Positions 51,707 to 61,702 are shown, counted from the stretch's first letter. The stretch: DNA of 64,000 bases from Candidatus Helarchaeota archaeon (GCA_019058315.1 JAHPZH010000004.1:310001-374000), one strand, 5' to 3'. Made by a program: numbers and translations. The notes: generated by a model not told the origin, from the sequence alone.

Positions 51707-52507
51707 GTGAAATTTTTCATGAGCTCAATTCGAGAATCATTAAGTGCTCTCAAAAAGGTTTTTTTTTCAACTCGGAAAATGAAAATATTCTCGCTGTGGC
51801 TTATAATCGCTGTATTGCTAGAAGTGCTAATAATTGGAGCATCAAGAAATGAATTATTTATAGGATTTGTTAATTTTAACTTTGTAATTAAAGAGATTAA
51901 AAACCAAACTAACCAACTTATCGTTTTTATTTCAGTTATCTTATGTGCTATAAGCATGCTCGTATTTTGGTTGATTAGAGAAAAATTAACAAAATCAATT
52001 GAAAAGTGGGAAAAGAAACCAAGAACAAAATTTATACTCTTTGGAAGTTTAAGTGCATTATGGGTGGAATTCATTTTTTGGTTAGTTGAAAAATTATTTA
52101 GAACTGAGGGAGTGGCAGCAAGTCCAAATCTAATTCTGGATTGGTTAGTGACCATGCCTTGGTACATAATGATGATTACTTTGATTTGGAAGATCAATAC
52201 TCGTTATAAATATTCATTAATTGAACTTGCAGTATTTGGTGGTATATATGAATTAGCTGCAGATGGAGTGCTAGGTTTAATTTTTCAAGGACAACCTGCT
52301 CAAATTATTCTCCTCCCACTGGTATTTCCTATTTTTGTTATTGTATATTCTTATATGATACTACCCCCCACCATTTTAACCCGAAAAGAAATAGAAATGA
52401 CGAATTCTGTTCATTTAGATAGAGAAGATTCAAGAAAATTTAAATATGGACTTCTTCCATTATTGGGATTGATTCCTTATATCTTCTTGTTTATACTTAT
52501 GATCTAG
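51707..52507 (+). CDS. Polytopic membrane protein, 266 aa
   Basis: About seven hydrophobic segments (roughly 25-45, 65-87, 105-125, 143-160, 170-190, 195-215, 245-265). A short cytoplasmic loop (REKLTKSIEKWEKKPRTK) lies after the second. Start uncertain between GTG 51707 and ATG 51719. No family recognised; GGIYELAADGVLGLIFQG is the most distinctive loop. Convergent with the DsrE-like gene. Confidence 0.6.
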   Translation: MKFFMSSIRESLSALKKVFFSTRKMKIFSLWLIIAVLLEVLIIGASRNELFIGFVNFNFVIKEIKNQTNQLIVFISVILCAISMLVFWLIREKLTKSIEKWEKKPRTKFILFGSLSALWVEFIFWLVEKLFRTEGVAASPNLILDWLVTMPWYIMMITLIWKINTRYKYSLIELAVFGGIYELAADGVLGLIFQGQPAQIILLPLVFPIFVIVYSYMILPPTILTRKEIEMTNSVHLDREDSRKFKYGLLPLLGLIPYIFLFILMI

Positions 52508-52527
52508 TCAAAATGTACATTAATCAA

Positions 52528-52902
52528 TTATAAAGAAATTATTAATTGTCCTTCTTCTTGATATTCGAGCAAGAGATCGGCTACTTTGAAACTTGGTTCT
52601 AGTTTCACACCTTTCATTAACTCACTTTTATCAAGACCAATTATTTTAGCTGCAAGATCGCAGCATGTGAATTTTATTCCCATCTCAATGCATTCTATCA
52701 TTTCTTCTTCATATTGCATCCTGCCAACTTTTCCTTTCTTACCTAACAAAATGCCCATTGGTCCCCATAAAACAACGTGGACATCGAGCCCTTTCTTTTT
52801 ATAATATTTTGCAAAGCGTACTATCTCCATCGGGCTCGTGGACTCGTAAACCATGTTTTTTAACAATAGTAATACTTTAGTAACCTTTCCCAATTTTATC
52901 AA
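52528..52902 (-). CDS. DsrE/F-like small protein
   Basis: Typical DsrE-fold length (124 aa) and pattern: VLLLLKNMVYESTSPMEIVRFAKYYKKKGLDVHVVLWGPMG, then EMIECIEMGIKFTCCDLAAKIIGL and a C-terminal ADLLLEYQEEGQLIISL. DsrE proteins handle sulphane sulphur or bind small ligands. The CC pair at about 82-83 is a candidate sulphur-carrying site. TTG start. It is divergent from the acyl-CoA dehydrogenase gene at 53003. Confidence 0.7.
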   Translation of the reverse strand: MIKLGKVTKVLLLLKNMVYESTSPMEIVRFAKYYKKKGLDVHVVLWGPMGILLGKKGKVGRMQYEEEMIECIEMGIKFTCCDLAAKIIGLDKSELMKGVKLEPSFKVADLLLEYQEEGQLIISL

Positions 52903-53002
52903 AATCCTATTTGCATCTTATTAATTTCATAAATAATAACTAATTTTTTATAATAATTATAAATAAATTATTTCGCATAGTTTAATTTCAATTTTTTATT
53001 AG

Positions 53003-54157
53003 GTGTTGAATTTGGAAGAATTTATTTTTTCAAAGGAAGAACTAGAATTCAGGAAAAACGTGATTGAATTTTCAGAAGAAAATATAGCCCCTCATGCACG
53101 AGAAATAGACGAAAAAAACGAGATTCCGCAATTAATTTTTGATGCTATGGGAAAACAAGGTTATTTTGGTTTAACAGTCCCAAAAGAATATGGTGGACTT
53201 GGAAAAGGTGTATTTTATCATTGTAATGTTACTGAAATTCTTGGTAAATATTCAGGTGCTGTCAGTATGGCTAGAAATGCCACCGTTTACTCCCTTACAC
53301 CTATTCAGATGTACGGTACACCGGAACAGAAGGAAAAATTTCTTCGCCCTTTAGCAGCAGGTAAATCATTAGGAAGTATTTGCATAACAGAACCTGAAGT
53401 CGGTTCAGATACGGCTAGGATGGAAACAAAAGCCGTTTTGGAAGGTGATGAATGGGTCATAAATGGTAAAAAACGATTTATTACTAATGGTGGACAAGGA
53501 CAGCATATAGTTTGGGCAATAACAAATCCAAATGCTGAACGACCACAAAAGGGAATGAGTTGTTTTATTGTACCTAAAGAAACGAAGGGATTAAGTGTAG
53601 AAAAACGCCATGACCTGCTTGGCATGCGTGGTGTTCATAATGTACAATTAAAATTTGAAAATGTAAGAATTCCCAAAGAACATTTGATAGGAAAAGAGAA
53701 TGAGGGATTTAATATTTTGATGAGAATGTTTGTAACGGAGAGAGCCACTGCAACAGCTGAGGCTACTGCTTTTATGTTAGGTGCAATAGAAACAGCTAAA
53801 AAATACTCTAAAGAAAGAGTTCAATTCGGTAGGCCAATAGCAAAATTTCAAGCCATTCGTTTCATGATTGCTGATATGGTGACGATATGCTATGCAGCTA
53901 GATTAATGTTATGGAATTTATGCAGACAAATAGATGCAGGTGGTAATCCTTTTAAGGAAGCAGCTATGTCGAAACTTTTTGCAAGTTCTCAAGGGATACA
54001 AATATGTCTTAATGCACTCCAAATATGTGGGGGAGACGGTTATACTAAAGAATATCCTGTTGAGCGATATTTAAGAGATATGAAGCTTATGCAAATCGGT
54101 GGGGGCACAGATCAAATTCAAAAACTAATAATAGCTAGAGAAGAGCTGGGAAGATAA
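53003..54157 (+). CDS. Acyl-CoA dehydrogenase, 384 aa
   Basis: Standard length and order of the family: YFGLTVPKEYGGLGKG, CITEPEVGSDTARM, WVINGKKRFITNGGQGQH, LGMRGVHNVQLKFENVRIP, RVQFGRPIAKFQAIRFMIADM, and CGGDGYTKEYPVERYLRDMKLMQIGGGTDQIQ. It oxidises acyl-CoA thioesters with FAD and passes electrons to ETF. At the usual catalytic YEGT position it has GGGT, a variant seen in some long-chain or acyl-CoA-oxidising relatives, so the base is probably another residue. The start is ambiguous between GTG 53003 and TTG 53012 (AGGTG 6 bases upstream of the latter). Confidence 0.9.
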   Translation: MLNLEEFIFSKEELEFRKNVIEFSEENIAPHAREIDEKNEIPQLIFDAMGKQGYFGLTVPKEYGGLGKGVFYHCNVTEILGKYSGAVSMARNATVYSLTPIQMYGTPEQKEKFLRPLAAGKSLGSICITEPEVGSDTARMETKAVLEGDEWVINGKKRFITNGGQGQHIVWAITNPNAERPQKGMSCFIVPKETKGLSVEKRHDLLGMRGVHNVQLKFENVRIPKEHLIGKENEGFNILMRMFVTERATATAEATAFMLGAIETAKKYSKERVQFGRPIAKFQAIRFMIADMVTICYAARLMLWNLCRQIDAGGNPFKEAAMSKLFASSQGIQICLNALQICGGDGYTKEYPVERYLRDMKLMQIGGGTDQIQKLIIAREELGR

Positions 54158-54167
54158 AAAAGAGAAT

Positions 54168-57100
54168 TTATAAATATTTTTCTACGAAGGTTTTAAATTC
54201 ATCCACATCTTTGAGAACATCAAAGTCAGGGTCTTCCATTGCTTGCTTTGCAAATTTAGGATTTAAATCTATTGCTTTTTTAATATAAGGCAGGGCGTGT
54301 TCCGGCTCATTTTTTAATGCATAAATACATGCGATATTATAATGTGCTGAACTATTAGTTGGCATCAGTTTAACTACTTCTTGAAAATCATTCATTGCTT
54401 CATCCAATTTATCCAAATTTAATAGATTGTAACCTCTTTCGAATAATGCTTTAGTATTTGTGGGATCTATATCAATCGCTTTAGTCCAACTTTCAATGGC
54501 TTCTTCTTTTCTATCTAATTTGACCAGCACAAAAGCTTTATTCGACCATGCTAATGCGTAGTCATTGTTAATCTCTATAGCTTTCTTATAACTATCAAGA
54601 GCTTCATTATATTTATCTAGATTTTCCTGACACACACCAAGATTATTCCAAGCTTTGTCATATTGAGGATTGAGCATTACTACTTCTGCAAAATCCTCTA
54701 ATGCAAGTTCATATTGTTTTAAATTCAAATACTGGAATCCTCTATCAAATATAGTTCGATAATCAGATGGATTGAGTGCTATTGATTTAGACCAACTTTC
54801 AATTGCCTCTTCTGGCTTGTCTAATGACAATAATGCATACCCTCGATTTGCCCACCCCAGAGCATAATCTTGTTTAATTTCTACTGCTTTATCATATGAT
54901 TTCAAAGCGTCTTCAAACTGTTTCATTTTCTCAAATGCATAACCACGGTTATTCCAACAAATATAATCATTTGGATCTATTTCTAATATTCTATCATAGA
55001 CCTTAATAGCCTCTGTGGCTTTTCCAGTATCTTCTAATACCGCCGCTTTGTTCAACAATGCTTTTGTATATTCTGGAAATATTTCTAATGCTTTGTTAAA
55101 TAATTCCAATGCTTCATCGAATTTTTTTTGTTTATGTAAAATAAGCCCCATGTTATTGTAGCCTCTGTAATAATTTGGATCAATTTCTATGGTCTTTTTA
55201 TAATTATCAAATGCTTTATCGAAATCTCCTAATTTCTCTAATAATATACCATAATTATTTAGAGCCGCTGTATATGATGAATTTAATTCTATACTTTTTT
55301 CATAGTATATTCTAGCTTCTTGTAATTTTCCTAAACGGACAAGCGCTTCTGCTGTATCATACCATGTATAGGAATCATTTGGATATATTTCCAGAGCTTT
55401 TTTAAATAACTCTAATGCTTCTTCCAAGTTTCCAAGGTCTTTCATAATGTAACCTTTGTCTATATATAATAAATCGTCTTTTGGATATTTTTCAATTAGA
55501 TTATTCAGAATTTGTAGCGCTTCATCTCTTCGGTTCATTTTTGTAAATATTTGAGCCTTGGTTCTCAAAGCAGCTTTATAATCCGGGTTAATTGTAAGAG
55601 CTTGTTCTATAAAATCTAATGCTTCATCTGTTTTACCCATTTTAAATAGTACAAATCCTTTGTTATATAGCGCAGCTGCATCTTTCGGTAAAATTTTAAG
55701 CCCTTGATCATATAAATCTAAAGCCTCTTCGTATCTTCTTAAATTTTGAAGGGTGAGAGCTTTATTAAAGTAATTAAAAGGTGCATTTGGTTCGAGCTCA
55801 ATACATTTCGTAAAGCATTTTAATGCTTCATCAAAATTCTTTTTGAAGTTTAAATACAACAATCCTAAATCATGATAGGCATATTTATAATTTGGATTTA
55901 GTTCTATTGCTTTTTTATAATTTTCAATCGCTTTATCTTTTTCTCCCATCCCATCAAGAGTAACTGCCTTATTATAATACGCAAAATCGCTATTGGGGTT
56001 CAATTCTAGAGCTTTTTCATAGGATTTTAAAGAATTTTCAGGTTCCTTAAGATCATCTAATACATTACCTCTATATACCCAAAATAAATCATCATCTGGA
56101 GCAAGTTCTACTAATTTTTCAAAAATTTCTAATGCTTCTCTTTTTTTATTACTTTTATTAAAAGCAAGAGCCTTGGCAAATAAAACTTCAATATTTTCTG
56201 GCTCCAATTTTAAAGCCTTATCATATAAAGCGATTGCTTTATCAATCTCACCTAAATCAATTAAAATCCTTCCTTTATTGATATATGCTTGAGTATTTGC
56301 TTCAGCATTAATAGAATCATCTAAATATTTTAAAGCCTCTTTTTTCATATCGAGCTCTGATAGAATTTTAGCTTTATAATTTAAAGCAAAAGTATATTTT
56401 GGGTTAATATTTATAGCTTCCTCTATGCATTTTAAAGCTTCATCTGTCTTTTTCAAATATTTATGTAAAAGACGCCCTTTATTGTACCAAGCAACATGAA
56501 AATGTGGATCTAGTTCTAAAACTTTATCATACATTTCAATAGACTCATCTATCTTTTCTTGACAGTCGAGTGAATAGGCTTTACGGAATAAAGTTTCTTG
56601 ATGATTTGGGATTCGTTTTAAAACTTCATCATATGCCTTTATTGCTTCCTCAAATTTTTCGCCAAGTTCTTGGCACCATCCTAAATTAAACCAAGCTTCA
56701 GCATAATCTGGGTTATTCTTTACTGCGTTCTCGTAGTATTTAATTGCCTCATTACAATTTTTTTCATCAAAATAGATGTTACCAATATTATAATAAGATA
56801 TATCATAATCGGGTTTAATTTCAATTGCTTTATTATAACATTCAAGAGCTTTCTCCTTATTATTTTGCCTGTAGTAAGCTAATCCCAAATTATTCCAAGC
56901 ATTATGAAATTTGGGATCAATTTCAATCGCTTTTTTACTGAATTCAATTGACTCTGCATATTTTTCTAATTGGATCGCTACATAGCCTTTTTTAAACCAG
57001 ATCAAAGCAGGATCTTTTGCTTCTTCCTCAGCCAAACTCTTATCTAAACAGGTCATTGCACCTTCAAAATCTCCTGTTTTTATACAATTCTCTGCTGATA

Positions 57101-57305
57101 CTAACCAAGCCTCTGAACTCTTATCATCTGGTAATTTCAAGGCTGCTAATCCTCTAGATAAAATATCAGTTGAAGTTTTCAAGCTTTCAGGTGCTGTTTT
57201 TTCCCAATCAAGATTTGCTGATATTTTATATTTCAATTGATCTCTAGGATGCCAAAATTTTTCCTTGATCTTAGCTCTTTCTTTTTCTTTTTCTTCCTCG
57301 CTCAT
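54168..57305 (-). CDS. Giant TPR protein, 28 repeats
   Basis: From about residue 60 to 1015 the protein is a continuous array of 28 TPR units of 34 residues, each with the W-x2-L/K-G-x2-L...A...Y-x-KAIELxP consensus. The end (FAKQAMEDPDFDVLKDVDEFKTFVEKYL) is the TPR-cap type found in archaeal TPR proteins. The superhelix would be about 250-300 angstrom long. No catalytic domain (such as an O-GlcNAc transferase) is fused, so it is a scaffold. It is convergent with the acyl-CoA dehydrogenase gene, 10 bases apart. Confidence 0.92.
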   Translation of the reverse strand: MSEEEKEKERAKIKEKFWHPRDQLKYKISANLDWEKTAPESLKTSTDILSRGLAALKLPDDKSSEAWLVSAENCIKTGDFEGAMTCLDKSLAEEEAKDPALIWFKKGYVAIQLEKYAESIEFSKKAIEIDPKFHNAWNNLGLAYYRQNNKEKALECYNKAIEIKPDYDISYYNIGNIYFDEKNCNEAIKYYENAVKNNPDYAEAWFNLGWCQELGEKFEEAIKAYDEVLKRIPNHQETLFRKAYSLDCQEKIDESIEMYDKVLELDPHFHVAWYNKGRLLHKYLKKTDEALKCIEEAININPKYTFALNYKAKILSELDMKKEALKYLDDSINAEANTQAYINKGRILIDLGEIDKAIALYDKALKLEPENIEVLFAKALAFNKSNKKREALEIFEKLVELAPDDDLFWVYRGNVLDDLKEPENSLKSYEKALELNPNSDFAYYNKAVTLDGMGEKDKAIENYKKAIELNPNYKYAYHDLGLLYLNFKKNFDEALKCFTKCIELEPNAPFNYFNKALTLQNLRRYEEALDLYDQGLKILPKDAAALYNKGFVLFKMGKTDEALDFIEQALTINPDYKAALRTKAQIFTKMNRRDEALQILNNLIEKYPKDDLLYIDKGYIMKDLGNLEEALELFKKALEIYPNDSYTWYDTAEALVRLGKLQEARIYYEKSIELNSSYTAALNNYGILLEKLGDFDKAFDNYKKTIEIDPNYYRGYNNMGLILHKQKKFDEALELFNKALEIFPEYTKALLNKAAVLEDTGKATEAIKVYDRILEIDPNDYICWNNRGYAFEKMKQFEDALKSYDKAVEIKQDYALGWANRGYALLSLDKPEEAIESWSKSIALNPSDYRTIFDRGFQYLNLKQYELALEDFAEVVMLNPQYDKAWNNLGVCQENLDKYNEALDSYKKAIEINNDYALAWSNKAFVLVKLDRKEEAIESWTKAIDIDPTNTKALFERGYNLLNLDKLDEAMNDFQEVVKLMPTNSSAHYNIACIYALKNEPEHALPYIKKAIDLNPKFAKQAMEDPDFDVLKDVDEFKTFVEKYL

Positions 57306-57481
57306 TTATTATCAACTACCATTTCAATTTTCATGATTTAATTAGAATATCAAAATTTTTTCTTATAATATTTCTTTCTTTTTCTTAGTCGTAAATTAAA
57401 AAACATTATTTTTATTATTATGTCATTCATTTAAAGGATTTTAATTTTTGAGTTTTCTTAAAAACAAAATGAGGAAAATTA

Positions 57482-58840
57482 ATGGAATTCGATTTGATAG
57501 TTGCTGGAGCTGATTGTACAGGAAGTACGGTTGCAAAATTAGTTGGAGAATCAGGATATTCCGTTTTATTAATTGATGAAAAAAGTGAGGAGGAATTAGG
57601 TAGACCATGGCATGATGCTGTATTTCCCTTTGTATTCGAAAAAATTGGTATAAAACCATTTGGGAAAGAACGTAAGGCAGCTAAAACTAAAATTTTTTCT
57701 CCAAATCAAAAGATCTCTGGTATTGTGGTTGGAGGAAGTGATTATTTAATTTCTCGTAAAGAATTATCAGCAAAACTGATTGGTTCGATTAAAAAAATGG
57801 ATAATATTGTTTTCAAGGATAAAACCGAAGTAATAAGACCTATTTTAAAAGATAATTCGGTTGTTGGTGTTGAACTCAATGAGATGGGAACAGTAAAACA
57901 ATATAAAAGTAACATTACAGTTGATGCAACGGGTTTTAAATCAGTCCTCAGAAAACAAATGCCAATAGAATCGGGCATAGATTCGAGTGATGTCGAAGAT
58001 TATGAATTATGTGTTGCTACGAAACAAATTCGAAAACGTAAAGAGGAGGATGTTGTTGGAGAATCTATTTGGGGTGTATATGGAGGTGGTATGTGGGTTA
58101 ATAATGATAGACCTGGAATTAGTGAAGTAGGGTTGAGATATCGAGGGGATCTAGATGTTAATATTAATGAAATATTGAATGAATTTAGCAAAAGTCGAAA
58201 ATATATAGATGATAAAATCATCACAGCAAGGACTGAATTGATACCAATGCGACGTAGTTACGATCAGCTAGTATCTGAAGGTTTTATGCTGGTTGGTGTT
58301 TCAGGCTGTCAATCCGATGCAATGTCAGGGATGGGCGTTTCTGCATCAGTATTAGCTGGAAGTTTAGCAGCCAAGACAATTATTAATGCAATTAAAGAAG
58401 AAAAATATGATATCAGAACGCTTTGGCCTTATCAGGTAGATTATATTAAAGAAAAGGGAGCTGAATATTCAGGATTAGATATAATGAAAAAGTATTTCCA
58501 ATATATTAATGAAGATGAATTTAATTTCCTATTTGAAAAAGAAATTGTAACTTTTGAGATAATTGAATATCTTGGAGGGAAAAAAGAGGCTACAGCAGAA
58601 ATTTCTTTTCGCCAAATATTTTTAAAATTTATGAAGGGGATGATGTATCGACCAAGATTAATGAATAGACTTCGAAAAGCTATTTCACAAGGCGAAAAGA
58701 TGAGAAAAATTTACGCGAAATTTCCAGAAAAATATGATAAACCCTTATTTGACAAATGGAAATTCAAAGTAGATAAATTAGTAAAGAAAGTTAAGAAAGA
58801 TTGTGGCAAGTTAGATGATGAGATCGAATATAAATCCTAA
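57482..58840 (+). CDS. Geranylgeranyl-reductase-family FAD-dependent oxidoreductase
   Basis: N-terminal dinucleotide-binding start (FDLIVAGADCTGSTVAKLVGESGYSVLLID) in which the usual GxGxxG reads GADCTG. Further family features are LISRKELSAKL, VTVDATGFKSVLRKQ and the Gly-rich GCQSDAMSGMGVSASVLAGSLAA flavin segment (300-325). Archaeal members reduce the isoprenoid chains of membrane lipids, and related ones act on other prenyl or aromatic substrates. The helical C-terminal 130 residues are basic. GAGG lies 6 bases before ATG 57482. Confidence 0.78.
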   Translation: MEFDLIVAGADCTGSTVAKLVGESGYSVLLIDEKSEEELGRPWHDAVFPFVFEKIGIKPFGKERKAAKTKIFSPNQKISGIVVGGSDYLISRKELSAKLIGSIKKMDNIVFKDKTEVIRPILKDNSVVGVELNEMGTVKQYKSNITVDATGFKSVLRKQMPIESGIDSSDVEDYELCVATKQIRKRKEEDVVGESIWGVYGGGMWVNNDRPGISEVGLRYRGDLDVNINEILNEFSKSRKYIDDKIITARTELIPMRRSYDQLVSEGFMLVGVSGCQSDAMSGMGVSASVLAGSLAAKTIINAIKEEKYDIRTLWPYQVDYIKEKGAEYSGLDIMKKYFQYINEDEFNFLFEKEIVTFEIIEYLGGKKEATAEISFRQIFLKFMKGMMYRPRLMNRLRKAISQGEKMRKIYAKFPEKYDKPLFDKWKFKVDKLVKKVKKDCGKLDDEIEYKS

Positions 58841-58852
58841 AAATAAACTAAT

Positions 58853-60238
58853 TTATTCTTTTTTAATTGCAATTTGATAATAATACCATTCTATAATAGG
58901 CATATCCGGATCTTGGGGATTATTTTCGTATATACAATCTATTAATCCAATTTGTCTCATCCAAGGACAAATTACCACACCCACTTGAGGAATCAGTTGA
59001 AAATCGATAGGATCTGGTTTCAATTGATATTTATTATAAATGGTATCAATTTGCTTTTTTAATAAGGACCATTTTTCTAGGTTTTGTTTAACTAATACCG
59101 ACATGACTTCCTTTAGAACTGTTGGGTAGGAAATTGAAATACTTATAGCTTTAAGAAGAAACTTAATTTGATAAATTTCAAATTTGCGTAAAAATGCTGC
59201 TAAGTGAAGCATATCATTCCAATTAAGGTTTGTATTCAATGATAAATATTCGAAAATTGAGAGAGTAGCGGTAAGCTTCAAATGACTTAATTTATCACCA
59301 GATGAATAAATAGGAAAACTTTTATATGGATGTGAATGAACAAAACCTATTATTTTTTCACCAATATTTTCAAGTTCTAATATATTATTAATTAGATTTT
59401 TGTAATTTTGAGCAGTTACCATTTCTGCTCCAATTGAAAGTGGTTTATAACTATTTATTTCTTTTATAGACATATCAGAATTACGTTTACCTATCAAATA
59501 ACCACTACATTCGCGATCCCCCGACTTACGTGCATGTTCTGAAATTTCCGTTAAAATTTTTTTACTAAATACTAAATAACCCTTGGTTTTTATGTCAAAA
59601 TGCTTTTTATTAGTTACTTTAATTTGCAGACCTACTGGTACTAATTTATCAAAACCAACTATTGATTTATTAAAAGAAGAGATATCTGTTAGGTTTGAAT
59701 AATAACATTCAATAATTTTCTGTAAGGATAATTTATCAAGGGGGATCTGATAATATTCACTTACTTCTTTCATCCGCTTTAACGGATTTCCAAACATACT
59801 CAGCCAATACCAAACTCCTTCAATTAGACGATGTTTTAGCATTGGTCTCATTTTTCTAATTAAATTTATCCCACTTGGATTGCTCATTATAAATTTTTTA
59901 AGTATCAATTCATTATGCTGATCATAATTTTCATCTAGATTTAAGTAAGATTTAATTAATTTGTTAATTGATGAGGATATAATATTATTATCTAATATAA
60001 TTTCTCCATTTGAGGGGTAATAATAGTTGTTAGTAGTCGATTGATTAGTTAATACCATCTCTTTACTAGTTTCTGATGGTGGAGACGTGATTTGGGATAT
60101 TTTTTCATCAATTGTCCCATTACAGTTATGATTTATAGGTTGTCTATGTTTAAAACAGAAATCCCGATTACATTTTTTACAATGAAAAATTATATTAACT
60201 GATGTGTTGCAAAATTGACAATTTGTCACTATAAGCAT
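58853..60238 (-). CDS. AN1 zinc finger fused to JAMM/MPN metalloprotease-like domain
   Basis: Residues 1-42 form an AN1-type zinc finger: C7-x2-C10, C20-x2-C23, C28-x2-H31, H37-x-C39. Residues 220-345 contain a JAMM/MPN domain: E243 in RECSGYLIG, HSH at 301-303, S312 and D315. The canonical spacing is HxHx7Sx2D; here there are eight residues, but all ligands are present. In eukaryotes JAMM proteins (RPN11, AMSH) remove ubiquitin and AN1 proteins (ZFAND) bind ubiquitin or the proteasome. A deubiquitinase-like or related isopeptidase role is inferred. Residues 90-215 and 345-461 are helical and unassigned. The gene next upstream (60348) is on the same strand. Confidence 0.78.
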   Translation of the reverse strand: MLIVTNCQFCNTSVNIIFHCKKCNRDFCFKHRQPINHNCNGTIDEKISQITSPPSETSKEMVLTNQSTTNNYYYPSNGEIILDNNIISSSINKLIKSYLNLDENYDQHNELILKKFIMSNPSGINLIRKMRPMLKHRLIEGVWYWLSMFGNPLKRMKEVSEYYQIPLDKLSLQKIIECYYSNLTDISSFNKSIVGFDKLVPVGLQIKVTNKKHFDIKTKGYLVFSKKILTEISEHARKSGDRECSGYLIGKRNSDMSIKEINSYKPLSIGAEMVTAQNYKNLINNILELENIGEKIIGFVHSHPYKSFPIYSSGDKLSHLKLTATLSIFEYLSLNTNLNWNDMLHLAAFLRKFEIYQIKFLLKAISISISYPTVLKEVMSVLVKQNLEKWSLLKKQIDTIYNKYQLKPDPIDFQLIPQVGVVICPWMRQIGLIDCIYENNPQDPDMPIIEWYYYQIAIKKE

Positions 60239-60347
60239 TCTCCCTAATTGATTTCAATATTATTTTAAATTTTTAAAATAAATGTGTTTTTCATATAAAA
60301 ATTAGTTCTATTATTTCTTTTATTTTAAAAAAAATAAAAGTTCAACA

Positions 60348-61127
60348 TTAAAAATCTTCATTAATATCCATCGAAATAACTCGTGAGGCATATCTAGCAA
60401 GCTGTGAACTCTTAAAATTTGAATTTAAATCTTTATCCTCTGGATAACCAATAAAGGGGCTTACTGATTTATCTTCTATATCCACAATCCAGACAAACTC
60501 TTGATTTAATAAGATTTTATTTGCATTAACCTTATAAAAATTTAAATAAGGTCCTGGAGAATTTCCTGTGGGTACAGCAAAAACTTGATTTTTTTCCCTA
60601 TGTAAATCCTTAATCTTATCATCTAAAATTAAAATTGATGGATAAACCAAAATTACATATTGTGAATTGCCTTTTATTGCTAAAATTTCGCGATTGATTG
60701 AATCCTTAATTTCAGCTGGTTCATAACCGCTTTTATTTAGAAATGTGTAAAGAATTTCTCTCATCTTTTCATTTTTGAATTTATATACCCTTTTACTTGC
60801 TTGTTCTAATATTTTCTCATCAGTACCAAATGTATGTCCAAAATAAAACGTAATATCTTTATAATTAATATGTTCAATTAACGAGGGTGCATTAATGGAG
60901 TCAGGAATTTCTTTTATACTTCCTAAAAAAATGTAATTCAAAGGTGTTGATTCATAATTTTCTTCTATATATTTTTCTTCATCTTTGGTTAGGGAAATTT
61001 CCTGTAATAAGTCCTTTATTTTTTCTCTTAATTCAGCCCTAGAAATGATTTTATATTCATCTGCAAAAATTTTTAATTTTTTATAGATAGAATTGATCTT
61101 TTCAAATAATTTTGATTCTGAATTCAA
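60348..61127 (-). CDS. Hypothetical protein upstream of AN1-JAMM gene, 259 aa
   Basis: Helical N-terminal 65 residues, then an alpha/beta part with several strands (NYIFLGSIKEI, YVILVYPSILILDDKI, VFAVPTGNSPGPYLNFYKVN) and a C-terminal EFVWIVDIEDKSVSPFIGYP segment. No known motif. It lies 109 bases upstream of the AN1-JAMM gene on the same strand, so an operon is possible, and it might encode a partner or substrate. Function unknown. Confidence 0.6.
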   Translation of the reverse strand: MNSESKLFEKINSIYKKLKIFADEYKIISRAELREKIKDLLQEISLTKDEEKYIEENYESTPLNYIFLGSIKEIPDSINAPSLIEHINYKDITFYFGHTFGTDEKILEQASKRVYKFKNEKMREILYTFLNKSGYEPAEIKDSINREILAIKGNSQYVILVYPSILILDDKIKDLHREKNQVFAVPTGNSPGPYLNFYKVNANKILLNQEFVWIVDIEDKSVSPFIGYPEDKDLNSNFKSSQLARYASRVISMDINEDF

Positions 61128-61266
61128 TTTAAGCCCAAATCTAATCGATTATCATAAAATTTCTAAATCGAAATATTAATTTGTTCAATAAAAATCTAAT
61201 TTTGAAATATAAAAAATTTAAAAATAATCATAAAGAATTAAAATTGAATAAATTAAGTGTGAAAAT

Positions 61267-61650
61267 ATGAATGCAAATAAAATATATTCAATCATTGGGC
61301 TTGGATCGTCCATTTATGTTTTAATATCTCATTTCTACATTTATAATCTTTTTTTTCAAGTAATTTCCTTCGCTTTATATATTTTATTAATCGCCATTTT
61401 TTGGCCTTATACTATAGATCAAGAGTTTAGTAGCGGTACGGAAAAAAAAATAGTCTCTATAGTTTTCATCTTAATAATCGCTTCGGGAATTGCTTATATT
61501 CTTCTTATTATTGATATTGGGGGCGGATCCATAATAATCCAAAAACAGGGAATATTTTATTTTATATCTTATTCCATTACAGCTGCCCTCCTCATTTCAA
61601 GTGTATTATTAATAATTGTTGTTTTCTTTCTTAAACCAGAATCTTCTTAA
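61267..61650 (+). CDS. Small four-helix membrane protein, 127 aa
   Basis: Four hydrophobic segments (about 8-28, 30-48, 61-82, 96-122) with a short charged loop (DQEFSSGTEKK). N-terminus starts at ATG 61267. No family recognised. It resembles the 63553-63984 product in size and topology but not obviously in sequence. Divergent from the 259-aa gene. Confidence 0.55.
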   Translation: MNANKIYSIIGLGSSIYVLISHFYIYNLFFQVISFALYILLIAIFWPYTIDQEFSSGTEKKIVSIVFILIIASGIAYILLIIDIGGGSIIIQKQGIFYFISYSITAALLISSVLLIIVVFFLKPESS

Positions 61651-61702
61651 AAAAATGACAACAATTGAAATATCATTAAAATAAGTAAAGGTTTGACTAT
61701 TA

